Program-made: the position numbers and the translations under genes
Notes under the pieces: generated by a model
The model's input: the letters and a program-made list of their open reading frames with translations, nothing else
Database searches by the model: none
Told to the model about the DNA's origin: nothing
In this document: positions 33,333 to 42,969 of the stretch, piece after piece
Layout: each line of letters begins with the position of its first letter
Position numbering within the stretch: the stretch's first letter is position 1
DNA from: an uncultured Bacteroidales bacterium
GTDB taxonomy: Bacteria > Bacteroidota > Bacteroidia > Bacteroidales > GWA2-32-17
Assembly (NCBI GenBank): GCA_937960415.1
Contig: CALGPK010000008.1
Coordinates: 1-42,969 of the forward strand
DNA: 42,969 nt
Direction of reading: 5' to 3'

Positions 33333-34424
33333 ATGAAACAAACAGCATTATTTAATATTCATGAACGTCTTGGAGCTAAGATGGTTCCTTTTGCCGGTTT
33401 TTATATGCCGTTAAAATATTCTGGTGATATTGAGGAACATATAACCGTACGAACCAAACTTGGTGTTTTCGATGTATCGCACATGGGCGAAATATGGGTC
33501 AAAGGTGTCAACGCTCTTGACTTTGTTCAATGGGTTACTTCAAACGATGCTGCTGTTTTATACAACGGCAAAGTACAATATTCATGTTTTCCTAACGGCA
33601 AGGGGGGAATAGTTGATGATTTGCTTGTTTATCGTTTCGACGAACAAACTTATTTATTGGTAGTTAATGCAGCAAACATAGAAAAAGACTGGAATTGGCT
33701 TAATTCGCAAAATAAATTCGGCGTACAACTTATCAATGCCTCCGACGAAACCTCGCAACTTGCCGTTCAGGGTCCATTGGCACTAAAAGCCATGCAAAAA
33801 CTTACCTCACAGCCTGTCGAAAACATGGAATATTACACATTTAAAGTATTAGAATTTGCTGGCGTAAAAGATGTTATCTTCTCTACAACAGGATACACCG
33901 GTGCTGGCGGTTGTGAAATATACTTCCCAAACAATAAAGCCGAACAAATATTTAATGCCGTTTTAGAAGCAGGTCAGGAGTTTGGAATTAAACCCATTGG
34001 CTTGGCTGCCCGCGATACATTACGACTCGAAATGGGCTTTTGCTTATACGGGAACGACATCGACGATACAACTTCGCCCATCGAAGCCGGATTGGGATGG
34101 ATTACCAAATTTGTCGATCATAAAAACTTCATTGACAAAGACTATTTATTACAACAAAAACAAAACGGAGTTCTGCGCAAATTGATTGGATTTGAAATGA
34201 TCGACAAAGGAATACCCCGCCACGAATACGAAATTTGCGACGAACATGGCAACAAAATCGGACATGTAACCTCGGGTACTATGTCGCCCATGCTCAAAAA
34301 AGGAATAGGAATGGGGTACGTACAAACAGCTTATTCAAAAACGGAGCAGATTATTTATATCAAAATACGAGAAAAGCTTATGAAAGCTAAAGTTGTTAAA
34401 CTCCCTTTCTATAAAAGTGTATAA
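33333..34424 (+). CDS. gcvT: Aminomethyltransferase (glycine cleavage T protein)
   Basis: A 363-aa protein of full GcvT length beginning [17 protein letters not shown]. Family signatures are [26 protein letters not shown] (folate-binding region), [33 protein letters not shown] and [19 protein letters not shown]. GcvT moves the methylene from the aminomethyl-lipoyl H protein to tetrahydrofolate. The other glycine cleavage genes are not in the window. The preceding eight residues of the open frame lie over the likely promoter, so 33333 is used. The end overlaps folK by 16 bases on the opposite strand. Confidence 0.95.
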   Translation: MKQTALFNIHERLGAKMVPFAGFYMPLKYSGDIEEHITVRTKLGVFDVSHMGEIWVKGVNALDFVQWVTSNDAAVLYNGKVQYSCFPNGKGGIVDDLLVYRFDEQTYLLVVNAANIEKDWNWLNSQNKFGVQLINASDETSQLAVQGPLALKAMQKLTSQPVENMEYYTFKVLEFAGVKDVIFSTTGYTGAGGCEIYFPNNKAEQIFNAVLEAGQEFGIKPIGLAARDTLRLEMGFCLYGNDIDDTTSPIEAGLGWITKFVDHKNFIDKDYLLQQKQNGVLRKLIGFEMIDKGIPRHEYEICDEHGNKIGHVTSGTMSPMLKKGIGMGYVQTAYSKTEQIIYIKIREKLMKAKVVKLPFYKSV

Positions 34425-34906
34425 TCCGTTTTTCGTACTACAGTATTATCCGGGCATTCTGTTAGTAAAGTGGTAACTGTTTTTTTTAAGACTGGATGAT
34501 ACCATCGAGGATTTACTTGTTCTAATGGTAGTAATACAAATTTTCGCAAGTGCATCTTCGGATGAGGAACAATGATGCTCTCTGTTTGTACAACTAGATT
34601 GTTAAAACAAATAATGTCTAAATCAATAATACGGTCTTCGTAATTGCCGGTAAGGCTACGCTTTCTACCCATTTGTTCCTCAATCTGAAGCAACAGATTC
34701 ATTAACAAAACCACATTCAAATTTTTATTATCAATAACACATACTGCGTTATAAAAACAATTGAACGAATTATATCCCCATGGCTCTGTTTCCCAAACAT
34801 TTGAACTGCATACCATTTTGCCTACCTTTTGTTCTATCAGACGGGTAGCTTTGTGCAAATTCATCAATCTATCGCCAACATTACTTCCTAATCCTATAAC
34901 TATCAT
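34409..34906 (-). CDS. folK: 6-hydroxymethyl-7,8-dihydropterin pyrophosphokinase
   Basis: A 165-aa HPPK. Typical blocks are [24 protein letters not shown], the ATP- and magnesium-binding [20 protein letters not shown] (only GRKRS and RIIDLDII named), and [14 protein letters not shown]. It phosphorylates the FolB product with ATP in folate synthesis. It stands alone, convergent with gcvT (16-base overlap of coding ends) and divergent from dnaE. Confidence 0.94.
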   Translation of the reverse strand: MIVIGLGSNVGDRLMNLHKATRLIEQKVGKMVCSSNVWETEPWGYNSFNCFYNAVCVIDNKNLNVVLLMNLLLQIEEQMGRKRSLTGNYEDRIIDLDIICFNNLVVQTESIIVPHPKMHLRKFVLLPLEQVNPRWYHPVLKKTVTTLLTECPDNTVVRKTDYTLL

Positions 34907-34947
34907 TGTTGAAAAAAATCAGTCAAAGTTATGAACAATTCCATTAA

Positions 34948-34977
34948 CAAAATTATGTAAATATGTAACTTTACAAA
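34948..34977 (-). promoter_or_regulatory. Promoter candidates for folK
   Basis: The minus strand has TTTG (34974-34977) and TAATTTTG (34948-34955) 18 bases apart, near the Bacteroidetes -33/-7 pattern. A second -7-like TAACTTTG lies at 34924-34931 nearer the ATG, without a -33 box. Confidence 0.45.
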
Positions 34978-34988
34978 AAATAATACCT

Positions 34989-37900
34989 ATGAGTTTTGTT
35001 CACTTACATGTTCATTCTCAATATTCCATATTAGACGGAGCATCAAACATAAAGCAACTTATAAAACGAGCTGCCGAGCTTGGAATGCCTGCTTTAGCCA
35101 TCACCGACCATGGCAACTTATTTGGGATTAAAGAATTTTTAAACGAAACAAAAAAACATAACGACTCTGAAAAACAAAAAGCTGAAACCGCCAAACAAAA
35201 AGGTGAAGAATACACCCCACGACTCATTAAACCCATTGTGGGCTGCGAAATGTATGTTGCCCGTCGTTCTCGCTTCGACAAAGAAAAAAATACCGACGAC
35301 AAAAGTGGCAATCATCTTATCGTATTAGCAAAAAACAAAACAGGTTATCACAACTTAGTCAAACTGGTTTCGCTATCTTACATCGAAGGGTTTTACAGCA
35401 AACCCCGTATCGACAAAGAATTACTTTTTCAATACAAAGAAGGACTTATTGTTTCTACTGCCTGTTTAGCTGGCGAAATTCCACAATACATTTTAAATGA
35501 TGATTATGAATCGGCCAAACAAGTAGCAATAGATTTTCAAAAACAATTTGGCGACGATTTTTACCTCGAAATACAATACCATCCTACCAACGACCCCACT
35601 GCCGACCAAACCACTTACATTGAACAAATGAAAGTTAAAGAAGGACTTATAAAACTGTCGAAAGAAACCGGCATAAAACTCATTTGTACCAACGATGTAC
35701 ATTTTATCCGAAAAGAAGATGCCGAAGCTCACGATCGTTTAATTTGCATCAACACCAACACCCCGGTTAACGACCCCAACCGACTACGTTATACCAAACA
35801 AGAATGGCTAAAAAGCTACGACGAAATGTTCGAATTATTTAAAGATGTCCCCGAAGCACTCGAAAACACGCTGGAAATAGCAAACAAGGTCGAAATTTAT
35901 TCTATCGACCATGCACCTATAATGCCCGAATTTCCGATACCTAAAGATTTTGCTACCATTGATGAATATCGAGAAAAAATTACCGAACAACAGCTCATTG
36001 AAGAATTCGGACAAGACAACTTTAATCGGTTGGGTGGCTACGAAAAAGTTCTACGCATAAAACTCGAAGCCGATTATTTATTACATCTGGTCAATAATGG
36101 CAAAAAAGAACGCTACGGCAATCAAATGAATGAAGAAATTGAAAACCGCATACAATTCGAATTCGACACCATTAAACGGATGGGTTATCCGGGCTACTTT
36201 CTAATTGTATCGGATGTGATACAGCAAGCACGCAACATGGGTATTCGTGTAGGTCCCGGACGTGGTTCTGCTGCTGGCTCTGTTATTTCGTACTGTCTTA
36301 AAATAACCGATCTCGACCCTATTAAATACAAATTGCTATTTGAGCGCTTCTTAAACCCCGAACGTATTTCGATGCCCGATATCGATATCGACTTCGATGA
36401 AGAAGGACGATCCAAAATTCTTAAGTGGGTTGTAGAAAAATATGGCAGAGAAAAAGTTGCCAACATCATTACCTTTGGTCGAATGGCAGCCAAAATGGCT
36501 ATTAAAGACGTGGCGCGAGTTCAAAATCTTCCACTTAACGAAGCCAATAGACTTAGCAAATTAGTGCCTAATGACCCCGAGACCACCTTAGAAAAAGCCT
36601 ACGCCATTAGCGAAGAACTTAAAAAAGAAAAAGAACAAGGCGACCCGCTGGTTAAGGAAACACTCGCCTTTGCTCAAATACTGGAGGGAAGTGTTAGACA
36701 AACCGGTATTCATGCATGCGGTGTTATTATAAGCAAAGACAAACTTATTGAACACATACCGCTTTGTACCTCTAAAGAAACCGATTTGTTTGTTACACAA
36801 TACGACGGACACTACCTCGAAGAGGTGGGTATGCTTAAGATGGATTTCCTTGGCTTAAAAACCCTTTCTATTATAGAAGATACCTTAGAAATTATTGAAC
36901 AGCGTCATGGTAAAAAAATAGATATAGATCACATACCACTGAACGACAAGAAAACCTACGATCTTTTTAGTAAAGGTCTTACAACAGGCATTTTTCAATT
37001 CGAATCGGACGGAATGAAAAAATATCTGAAAGAACTAAAACCCGACCGTTTCGAAGACCTTATCGCTATGAATGCGCTGTATCGTCCGGGTCCTATAAAA
37101 TACATTCCCCAGTTTATCGCCCGCAAACATGGCCTAGAACCCATTCAATACGACTTGCCCGAAATGCAAGAATATCTTGAGGAAACTTATGGAATTACTG
37201 TTTATCAAGAGCAAGTGATGCTTTTATCGCAGAAATTAGCCGGTTTTAGTAAGGGCGAAGCCGACTCCCTTCGCAAAGCAATGGGAAAAAAGCAACGCGA
37301 CGTGCTCGATAAAATGAAAAGCCGCTTCATTGAAGGTTGTAAAAAAAATAACCTCGACTTATCCATTTGCGAGAAAATATGGACCGACTGGGAAGCCTTT
37401 GCACAATATGCTTTTAACAAATCGCATTCAACCTGCTACGCATATTTAGCTTATCAAACTGCATACTTAAAAGCTCATTATCCAGCTGAATTTATGGCAG
37501 CTAACCTTAGCCGTAATTTAAGCGACATCAAGGAAATAACCAAACTTATGAACGAATGTCGCCGTATGAACATTGATGTAAAAGGACCTAGTATCAACGA
37601 AAGTAATATTAAATTTGCAGTAAATGCTCAGGGGGCTATTCGTTTTGGTTTAGGAGGCATTAAAGGACTTGGCGAATCTGCTTCGCAAAGCATTATCGAA
37701 GAACGTCAAAAAAACGGCATCTTTACCTCTATTTTTAACTTTGCCGAACGAATTGATCCGGTAATCATCAATAAAAAAAGTTACGAATCGCTGGCATATT
37801 CGGGAGCCTTTGACGATTTTACCGAAATTCAACGTCATCAATATTTCTGTGATAGCAATCCCACTTTTTTAGAAAGTCTTATTAAGTACAGCCAACAGTA

Positions 37901-38666
37901 TCGCGATGATAAGAAACAAACCCAGCAAACCTTATTCGGAGATAGTATTCCGGTGGATATTAAAAAACCGGCTATTCCACAATGCGAGGAATGGAGTAAA
38001 ATGTATACACTCAAGAAAGAAGCCGAATACATCGGATTATTTCTTTCGTCGCATCCGCTTGATATGTTTAAATTCGACATCGAAAACCTTTGCAATACCA
38101 AATTGACCGACCTTGCTACTATCGAAACACTTGTAAATAAAGAAATCATTTTTGCCGGACATGTATCAAAAGTTGAACAACGAATATCTAAAAACGGAAA
38201 TCCATTTGTAACGGCAATTCTCGAAGATTTTACCGACTCTTACTCATTAAATTTAATCGGACAGGATTATGTAAATTTTGCTAAATATTTTGTCGAAGAC
38301 GTCAGCTTACTTATCAAAGCTAAAGTAATAGAACGTAAAGATGTCGAAAATACTAATTATAAGTACAATATTTCTATCCAAAAAATACATCTATTAAACG
38401 AAGTAAGAAAACTGTACAAAACATTTTACATCAACTTACCGATCGAACATCTCAACAAACAGTTTGTCGTAGAATTGGCAAATGCCGTAAGTAAAGCTTC
38501 TAAAGGAGGACAAACCGAGCTGGTAATAAGCTTTTACTCGTTAAATGGTGATAATACATACGTAAAATGGGATATGATTTCGAAAAAGTACAAAATTAAT
38601 ATAACAAACGAATTTTTAGATTTTTTTATAGAAAATAATATTACTTTTAAAGTATCGAAATTTTAA
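34989..38666 (+). CDS. dnaE: DNA polymerase III alpha subunit
   Basis: A 1225-aa replicative polymerase of the DnaE type. It starts with a PHP domain (FVHLHVHSQYSILDGA, ITDHGNLFG), followed by the polymerase core with GPGRGSAAGS (about 424) and the catalytic acids in PDIDIDFDEEGR (Asp464, Asp466, Asp468). The C-terminal third has the helix-hairpin-helix region and an OB-fold (FAGHVSKVEQRISKNG). It replicates the chromosome with the sliding clamp. No proofreading exonuclease domain is included. It is the first gene of a run with the YIP1 protein and smpB. Confidence 0.97.
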   Translation: MSFVHLHVHSQYSILDGASNIKQLIKRAAELGMPALAITDHGNLFGIKEFLNETKKHNDSEKQKAETAKQKGEEYTPRLIKPIVGCEMYVARRSRFDKEKNTDDKSGNHLIVLAKNKTGYHNLVKLVSLSYIEGFYSKPRIDKELLFQYKEGLIVSTACLAGEIPQYILNDDYESAKQVAIDFQKQFGDDFYLEIQYHPTNDPTADQTTYIEQMKVKEGLIKLSKETGIKLICTNDVHFIRKEDAEAHDRLICINTNTPVNDPNRLRYTKQEWLKSYDEMFELFKDVPEALENTLEIANKVEIYSIDHAPIMPEFPIPKDFATIDEYREKITEQQLIEEFGQDNFNRLGGYEKVLRIKLEADYLLHLVNNGKKERYGNQMNEEIENRIQFEFDTIKRMGYPGYFLIVSDVIQQARNMGIRVGPGRGSAAGSVISYCLKITDLDPIKYKLLFERFLNPERISMPDIDIDFDEEGRSKILKWVVEKYGREKVANIITFGRMAAKMAIKDVARVQNLPLNEANRLSKLVPNDPETTLEKAYAISEELKKEKEQGDPLVKETLAFAQILEGSVRQTGIHACGVIISKDKLIEHIPLCTSKETDLFVTQYDGHYLEEVGMLKMDFLGLKTLSIIEDTLEIIEQRHGKKIDIDHIPLNDKKTYDLFSKGLTTGIFQFESDGMKKYLKELKPDRFEDLIAMNALYRPGPIKYIPQFIARKHGLEPIQYDLPEMQEYLEETYGITVYQEQVMLLSQKLAGFSKGEADSLRKAMGKKQRDVLDKMKSRFIEGCKKNNLDLSICEKIWTDWEAFAQYAFNKSHSTCYAYLAYQTAYLKAHYPAEFMAANLSRNLSDIKEITKLMNECRRMNIDVKGPSINESNIKFAVNAQGAIRFGLGGIKGLGESASQSIIEERQKNGIFTSIFNFAERIDPVIINKKSYESLAYSGAFDDFTEIQRHQYFCDSNPTFLESLIKYSQQYRDDKKQTQQTLFGDSIPVDIKKPAIPQCEEWSKMYTLKKEAEYIGLFLSSHPLDMFKFDIENLCNTKLTDLATIETLVNKEIIFAGHVSKVEQRISKNGNPFVTAILEDFTDSYSLNLIGQDYVNFAKYFVEDVSLLIKAKVIERKDVENTNYKYNISIQKIHLLNEVRKLYKTFYINLPIEHLNKQFVVELANAVSKASKGGQTELVISFYSLNGDNTYVKWDMISKKYKINITNEFLDFFIENNITFKVSKF

Positions 38667-38671
38667 TCATT

Positions 38672-39271
38672 ATGTTTATGAACTTAAAACATATTATTAA
38701 CCGTTCTAAGGCAATTATTTTAAAACCAGAAATTGAGTGGCAAACCATTGCCGAAGAAACAAGTAACATTAAAGATGTTTTTATCAATTTTGTGCTTCCT
38801 TATTTAATACTGGGCTTCATTAGCTCAACTATTGGATTTTTTTTAGCACGCTACTTAACACTCTCGGCTTCTGTTGCTTTCGCTCTTATATCGTTGATAG
38901 TATTCGTGGTAGTATTGTTTGTAAGTTCCATTATTATAGAAGCATTAGGAAAATCATTCAACACCGAAATTAGTCGCAACAAAGCTTTTAAACTAGTAGC
39001 ATACTCTTTTACGCCTTCCTACATTATTAATATTATTGTTGGATTATTGCCAATTCTTAGTATTCTTACAATTTTAGGCTTATATAGCATCTACATTATG
39101 TGGGTTGGTTTTGGCAGCCTGCTTAATACCCCCCAAGAAAAAAGAGTTGGCTTTTTTATTATTACGCTTTTAATACTGATTAGTGAAATGGTTTTACTAA
39201 ATTTTATATTAGGAGCTATTTTTGTATCTGCTTTAGGAATGGATGGATGGATGATTTTATTAGCTAAATAG
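38672..39271 (+). CDS. YIP1-family membrane protein
   Basis: A 199-aa protein with about five membrane helices after a short cytoplasmic N-terminus (KAIILKPEIEWQTIAEE, the characteristic YIP1/Yip1-like start). The helix regions LPYLILGFISSTIGFFL, VFVVVLFVSSIIIEALGK and LPILSILTILGLYSIY follow. Bacterial YIP1 proteins have no settled function. ATGs at 38672 and 38678 are both possible. It lies five bases behind dnaE and abuts smpB, so all three are probably one transcript. Confidence 0.75.
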   Translation: MFMNLKHIINRSKAIILKPEIEWQTIAEETSNIKDVFINFVLPYLILGFISSTIGFFLARYLTLSASVAFALISLIVFVVVLFVSSIIIEALGKSFNTEISRNKAFKLVAYSFTPSYIINIIVGLLPILSILTILGLYSIYIMWVGFGSLLNTPQEKRVGFFIITLLILISEMVLLNFILGAIFVSALGMDGWMILLAK

Positions 39272-39727
39272 ATGAGTGAAATAACGGTTATAGCAAAAAA
39301 CAAAAAAGCCTATTTTTTGTACGAAATTGTCGAAACCTTTGTTGCCGGTATAGTTCTTACCGGTAGCGAAATAAAATCTATTCGTGCAGGAAAAATCAAT
39401 TTTGTCGATTCCTACGGAGTTGTCGAGAACGGTGAGGCATACATCAAAGGTTTACATATTGCACCCTACGAACGAGGCGGATATGCCAATCATGAACCCA
39501 CACGCAACCGAAAACTATTACTCAATAAAAAAGAAATACTAAAAATTGCCAAACGCATATCAGAAAAAGGTTATACATTTATTCCATTATCTTGCTTTAT
39601 CAACGAAAAAGGAATCGCAAAACTCGAAATGGCACTTGCACGTGGTAAAAAATCGTACGACAAACGAGAATCGATAAAGCAACGTGATAGCGACCGCGAA
39701 AATCAACGTAATTTGTCTAATTACTGA
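39272..39727 (+). CDS. smpB: SsrA-binding protein SmpB
   Basis: A 151-aa tmRNA-binding protein: NKKAYFLYEIVETFVAGIVLTGSEIKSIRAGKINF (short marks: FVAGIVLTGSEIKS), PYERGGYANHEP, RKLLLNKKEI and the basic tail KRESIKQRDSDRENQR. SmpB carries tmRNA to stalled ribosomes for trans-translation. No tmRNA gene was seen in the window. Its ATG follows the YIP1 stop without a gap, and its end overlaps the outer-membrane protein gene on the other strand by seven bases. Confidence 0.95.
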   Translation: MSEITVIAKNKKAYFLYEIVETFVAGIVLTGSEIKSIRAGKINFVDSYGVVENGEAYIKGLHIAPYERGGYANHEPTRNRKLLLNKKEILKIAKRISEKGYTFIPLSCFINEKGIAKLEMALARGKKSYDKRESIKQRDSDRENQRNLSNY

Positions 39728-41112
39728 TCGAAAAAATAATCGTTTAACTCATAAATATCCTCGATAGTAAGATTAGTCTTCATATCGAAAAATTTATCAA
39801 TAGCAATGTTTATTTCTTCAATCGATATATAGCCATCGTTATTCAAATCAACCGGTTTAAACTTAGCAGGCATTTCGGCAAATGAGCGTTTAAACTTCTT
39901 AACTTTGCTTTGTTCGGGGCACAACGATGGGAAATAGTCGCACAACTGATCGGCAGGAACAGACTTAGGTGGCTCCGATTTAGCAATAAGCTCATCTTCG
40001 GTATAGGTAACTCCTCGCAGATTAACCATAGCCCCTTTTTTCGATTCGGGCTCATCGTCGCGGTAGTCGGGAATGCCATCACCATCTTTGTCGAGAGGAC
40101 ATCCTTTGCCATCTACTTTAACCCCTATCGGTGTACCCGGGCACTCATCCCACAAATCAATTATACCATCGCCATCTTCGTCTTCTTTGTCGAGCATGGC
40201 AAAATCGACATCATTCAAATGCTGTTCTATTTTACTCAAGCGAGGTGGGCTAAACAAATCGTACGAAATGCTAAAGTAGGTAAATAAAAAACTATCACCT
40301 TTTTTATTCCCCTTTCGATCGCCTTTACTTTTATCGCTTACATTGTCGATATTGTTGTTGAATGTAAAGTGATACGACCAGCCTATTTTAGCTTTTATCC
40401 TGTGTGAGAACCGATACTCTAAAGCAAAATCGATAGGGAAAGCAATAGCAACCTGAGGATATTTGCCCAGACCATCGAGGTCAAGTTCGCGTAAGTCGGT
40501 TTCGTAAACATAGTCGCGTTGAAGCAAAATGGTATTCAGTTCATTGCCCTGACTTTCGGGCTTATTGCGTATAGTTCCATCGCTCCAGTAGTAATAATAT
40601 CTACCCTGAGCATCGTACATATCGGCTTTGGAGTTAAACTCAAACGACTCGAGCCCCAACGATAGTGTGGGCAACAAATATACGGGTTTTTTAATTAGAT
40701 GACGAAAATTATATTGCAATAGAGCACTTCCTATTAGAGCTTCGGTTTGAAAATTGTAAAATTGCTGATTCGTTTGAATATTACCTGACAGTTTGCCATA
40801 AATAACATTAAATCGAATATCGAAATATTTATTCATAGTACGCGATACTGTAAACATCCATGCTCCTCGCCCGATAGTAGGATGGGCATAATAATTATCG
40901 CGAACATCGCCTAAAAACATAAAATATCCTCTTCCAACACCAATGATAGGCTTATAAACCAACTTTTCGGGCTCGGGGGTAGTATCAAGTAGAATATATT
41001 CGTATGGGCTTTTACCTTGGAACAATGCCGAATCTACTGGTTCTTCCTGAGAAAAAGCAGAGGTAATTGTAAAAAGACAAAAAAACAGCAAACCAATTGT
41101 TCGCAATGTCAT
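39721..41112 (-). CDS. Outer-membrane beta-barrel protein with thrombospondin type 3 and EF-hand repeats
   Basis: A 463-aa protein from ATG 41112 with signal peptide MTLRTIGLLFFCLFTITSAFSQ. Residues about 45-290 are of barrel type (alternating short strands, Tyr/Phe rich, e.g. GRGYFMFLGDVRDNYYAHP). Then comes a thrombospondin type 3 section with DEDGDGIIDLWDECPGTP and DKDGDGIPDYRDDEP, binding calcium, and near the end an EF-hand DLNNDGYISIEEI. A full OmpA peptidoglycan domain is absent. The earlier Met at 41172 would give a poor signal and overlap the upstream gene. It follows that gene by 47 bases. Confidence 0.75.
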   Translation of the reverse strand: MTLRTIGLLFFCLFTITSAFSQEEPVDSALFQGKSPYEYILLDTTPEPEKLVYKPIIGVGRGYFMFLGDVRDNYYAHPTIGRGAWMFTVSRTMNKYFDIRFNVIYGKLSGNIQTNQQFYNFQTEALIGSALLQYNFRHLIKKPVYLLPTLSLGLESFEFNSKADMYDAQGRYYYYWSDGTIRNKPESQGNELNTILLQRDYVYETDLRELDLDGLGKYPQVAIAFPIDFALEYRFSHRIKAKIGWSYHFTFNNNIDNVSDKSKGDRKGNKKGDSFLFTYFSISYDLFSPPRLSKIEQHLNDVDFAMLDKEDEDGDGIIDLWDECPGTPIGVKVDGKGCPLDKDGDGIPDYRDDEPESKKGAMVNLRGVTYTEDELIAKSEPPKSVPADQLCDYFPSLCPEQSKVKKFKRSFAEMPAKFKPVDLNNDGYISIEEINIAIDKFFDMKTNLTIEDIYELNDYFFDQ

Positions 41113-41159
41113 GAATAACATTTTGCCACTTATACGCAAAAATAGCAATAAAGTTTTGA

Positions 41160-42572
41160 TTATTGCACCCATTTTTGATTAGCAATCATGAGTGCTTCCT
41201 GAACAGTAATACGCACACCATTGTTATATGCCGAAACAAAAGCATCGCGAATGGGCGTAGTTTGCCATATTTCTACTCTTTTATCTCGTGCATCTTTGTA
41301 AAGTCCAAATGCTCCTACGGTGTATTTATGCCATCCTTCGTGTTGTTCCATTCTAACCGGTTCATTTATGTTAAATTGTTTAAAATAGTACTTCGGATTA
41401 ACCGGCTTATGTCCAGCTGCTATTTGTACGCGGAATCGAATGCCTGTTTCGGGTTCTGGAATAATCGTTTGCTGCTGACGGGGTTGCTTTTGTTGCTCAA
41501 TAACTTGTTTATTTTCTTTTTGCTGGACTGACTGCTGTTGTTTCTGCTGTTGTATAGTTGTTTGTTTTGCTGTTTGTTGTTGGTTTTGAGCAATGGCTTG
41601 TTGAGTTGTTGGCAAATGGTTGCTAGCAATAATTTGTTGTGCAGTTTGAGTTTCTTGCTTCTGTTGGTTTACCAAAGCCATGATGGGATCGTTCAGGAAG
41701 TTTCGGTTTTGTATCGACTTCATTTTGGTCGATTCGTTTTCGATATACGAAAAAGATCCATTAATGTCTATATTATCGTTCATTTGCCCGGCTAATGATG
41801 TTAGTCTGTACGATACCACAAATTGTCGTTGAGGTGGAAGTGCCATCCATAAAAATTTTACTGTATTGTCTTTATACGAAAAAATGCCTTCGTTACTTTC
41901 CACTGCTGTTGCCTGATAACCGGCTGGAATGGCTTCCTGAATTTTTGCATACTTATCGCGAGGCAGATTAGCAGTATTGACCAATAAATGTACTAGAAAC
42001 TGATCGCCCTCACGAACAATTTGTCGGTAGCAAAAGATATTGCCTAAATCGAAATCGGCAGTAAAAGATGTTTCTTGCTGACTTTGAGGCTGTTGTTGTT
42101 GCTCTGTCGATGGTTGTTCGGTTATATTATTTTGTGCAACATATCCTGCCGGGCGAATAATAACCGATAACGTCGGGCTTTCTACATTTTTTCGTTCATT
42201 AGCTTCGATATAACTAAAAACACCGGTTAAAAACAATGGTCCTTCAGCAGTTGGATCTATTTTTATGCGATACGAAAAACTAATAACACAATCTTTGGGC
42301 AAACTCAACCAACCTACTATAATTTTCTGGTCTTTGAATGTAAAATCGCCGGTAGGAATACTAACTGGTTCTGCGGTATATCCCACAGGTAATAGTTGGG
42401 TATATCGGGCAAAACCTTTGATATTGGCTTTATTAATCTGCACATCGACAACAATACTCGATCCTGCATTTGCTTCTTCAGGAGCATTGAGTGTAACAAA
42501 TACCGGTTCGTCAAATAACGATAAAAACAAAATACCTACTAAGTTAAATATGTATATAATATATTTAATCAT
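41160..42572 (-). CDS. Secreted protein with two tandem domains, Gln-rich linker and SPOR-like C-terminus
   Basis: A 470-aa protein with a signal sequence (MIKYIIYIFNLVGILFLSLF). Two homologous domains follow, about residues 25-135 and 170-285. Matching points are LLPVGYTAEPV with AIPAGYQATAV, GDFTFKDQKIIVGWLSLP with GIFSYKDNTVKFLWMALP, and FSYIEANE with FSYIENES. A Gln-rich low-complexity linker of about 75 residues (290-375) comes next, then a C-terminal region (GIRFRVQIAAGHKPV ... EGWHKYTVGAFGLYKDA) resembling a SPOR domain, which binds denuded peptidoglycan. The family of the tandem domain is not recognised. Together with the downstream outer-membrane protein it probably forms an envelope pair. 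Confidence 0.7.
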   Translation of the reverse strand: MIKYIIYIFNLVGILFLSLFDEPVFVTLNAPEEANAGSSIVVDVQINKANIKGFARYTQLLPVGYTAEPVSIPTGDFTFKDQKIIVGWLSLPKDCVISFSYRIKIDPTAEGPLFLTGVFSYIEANERKNVESPTLSVIIRPAGYVAQNNITEQPSTEQQQQPQSQQETSFTADFDLGNIFCYRQIVREGDQFLVHLLVNTANLPRDKYAKIQEAIPAGYQATAVESNEGIFSYKDNTVKFLWMALPPQRQFVVSYRLTSLAGQMNDNIDINGSFSYIENESTKMKSIQNRNFLNDPIMALVNQQKQETQTAQQIIASNHLPTTQQAIAQNQQQTAKQTTIQQQKQQQSVQQKENKQVIEQQKQPRQQQTIIPEPETGIRFRVQIAAGHKPVNPKYYFKQFNINEPVRMEQHEGWHKYTVGAFGLYKDARDKRVEIWQTTPIRDAFVSAYNNGVRITVQEALMIANQKWVQ

Positions 42573-42969
42573 GTAGCCTGATTATACTTTCTTTGTATTT
42601 CAAAAGTAAACATTATTACGATATAATATAATTTGTTTAAAAAAAATATCAACAATTGTTAATAAGTTCGATTCATAATTTATTTTCCTTTTACGTACTT
42701 AGGTTTTGAAAAGTTATAGCTTCACAAAAATTATTCTTTTATTAACAATAAAATTAATTGTTTGGTACAGCAAGGCTTTTTATAAAGATAAAAATTTCAA
42801 TTTTTTCAACTCAAATTTATTTACTGGGAGCTTTCAGATAGAGCGAACCAATGGGTTTCTTAATCATGTTGCATTCGATTTTCCTAATGCAATAAATTGG
42901 ATCTATGAGAATTATTTTTCAGTTTCATTCACTAATAAAAATTATGTAAGTTTGTAACTAACGAAACAA
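42573..42969. other. Non-coding right end of the window
   Basis: The minus strand TACTTTTG at 42601-42608 is a -7 candidate for the tandem-domain gene (29 bases from its ATG). A seven-pair hairpin TTGCATT/AATGCAA lies at 42869-42892, and TAAGTTTG at 42947-42954 may be a -7 box for a gene to the right of the window. A frame at 42706-42957 (TTG start, 83 codons, Asn/Phe/Lys-rich) resembles nothing I know and is probably not a gene. Confidence 0.4.

Noticed and set aside
41455-41690. Gln-rich stretch as a nucleotide microsatellite or CRISPR-like repeat
   Set aside because: The repeats are irregular CAA/CAG (TTG/CTG) codons of a Gln-rich protein linker without fixed unit length or spacers.
42706-42957. 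83-codon plus-strand frame at the right end
   Set aside because: It has only a TTG start, no recognisable domain, and an Asn/Phe/Lys-rich composition expected from AT-rich non-coding sequence.
1-42969. tRNA, rRNA, tmRNA genes or CRISPR arrays
   Set aside because: No cloverleaf-like GTTCGA-type sequences with paired arms or regular repeat-spacer patterns were found in the intergenic gaps by eye; a covariance-model scan would settle it.

Overview
The window is about 43 kb of AT-rich chromosomal DNA from a member of the Bacteroidetes, most like Bacteroidales or an uncultured relative. This rests on the gene families present (DUF4292, DUF1571 with LysM, an EnvC-like protein, a thrombospondin type 3/EF-hand outer-membrane protein, ArsF/ArsG-family genes), on many lipoproteins, and on repeated promoter boxes of the Bacteroidetes form TAnnTTTG in place of the E. 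coli -10. No rRNA, tRNA, CRISPR array or intact transposase gene was seen.

Positions 1-5291 hold the main accessory block: ten tightly packed minus-strand genes. In transcription order these are a TM0996-type small thioredoxin, an ArsR regulator, two ArsF-like CxxC proteins, an ArsG-family CcdA-like membrane protein, a duplicated-core permease of the ArsP/DUF318 type, a DGC-domain protein, a secreted thioredoxin, a rhodanese with a Cys-rich tail, and a truncated CDF metal exporter. A promoter with an overlapping ArsR-like palindrome precedes the first gene. The set looks like a metal(loid) or organoarsenical resistance operon built around thiol chemistry. It ends abruptly in an AT-rich junction.

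Positions 5292-10981 hold an unrecognised gene split by a probable frameshift in an A7 run, a SprT-like metalloprotein, the MlaE/MlaF lipid transporter pair without MlaD, lepA, and a 480-base non-coding gap with nested inverted repeats that could fold as a small structured RNA. Positions 10982-19856 hold a radical SAM gene coupled to glnS, divergent folB, two small lipoproteins, gmhA overlapping a glycosyltransferase, a large secreted HEFGH metallopeptidase, and a decayed MORN/YwqK-like pseudogene.

Positions 20097-27837 hold HU followed by a strong intrinsic terminator, trmH, a membrane glycosyltransferase, an ECF sigma factor, rsmG, a DUF1571/LysM protein, a DUF2147 protein, a hybrid histidine kinase whose H-box histidine is replaced by Phe, and a gamma-carbonic-anhydrase-like protein. 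Positions 27841-33182 are a compact minus-strand operon: dut, a sugar nucleotidyltransferase, a TPR protein, DUF4292 and an EnvC-like protein. The right end has gcvT, folK, dnaE, a YIP1-type membrane protein, smpB, and a pair of envelope genes: an outer-membrane protein and a tandem-domain Gln-rich SPOR-like protein. Most of the window outside 1-5291 is ordinary housekeeping DNA.
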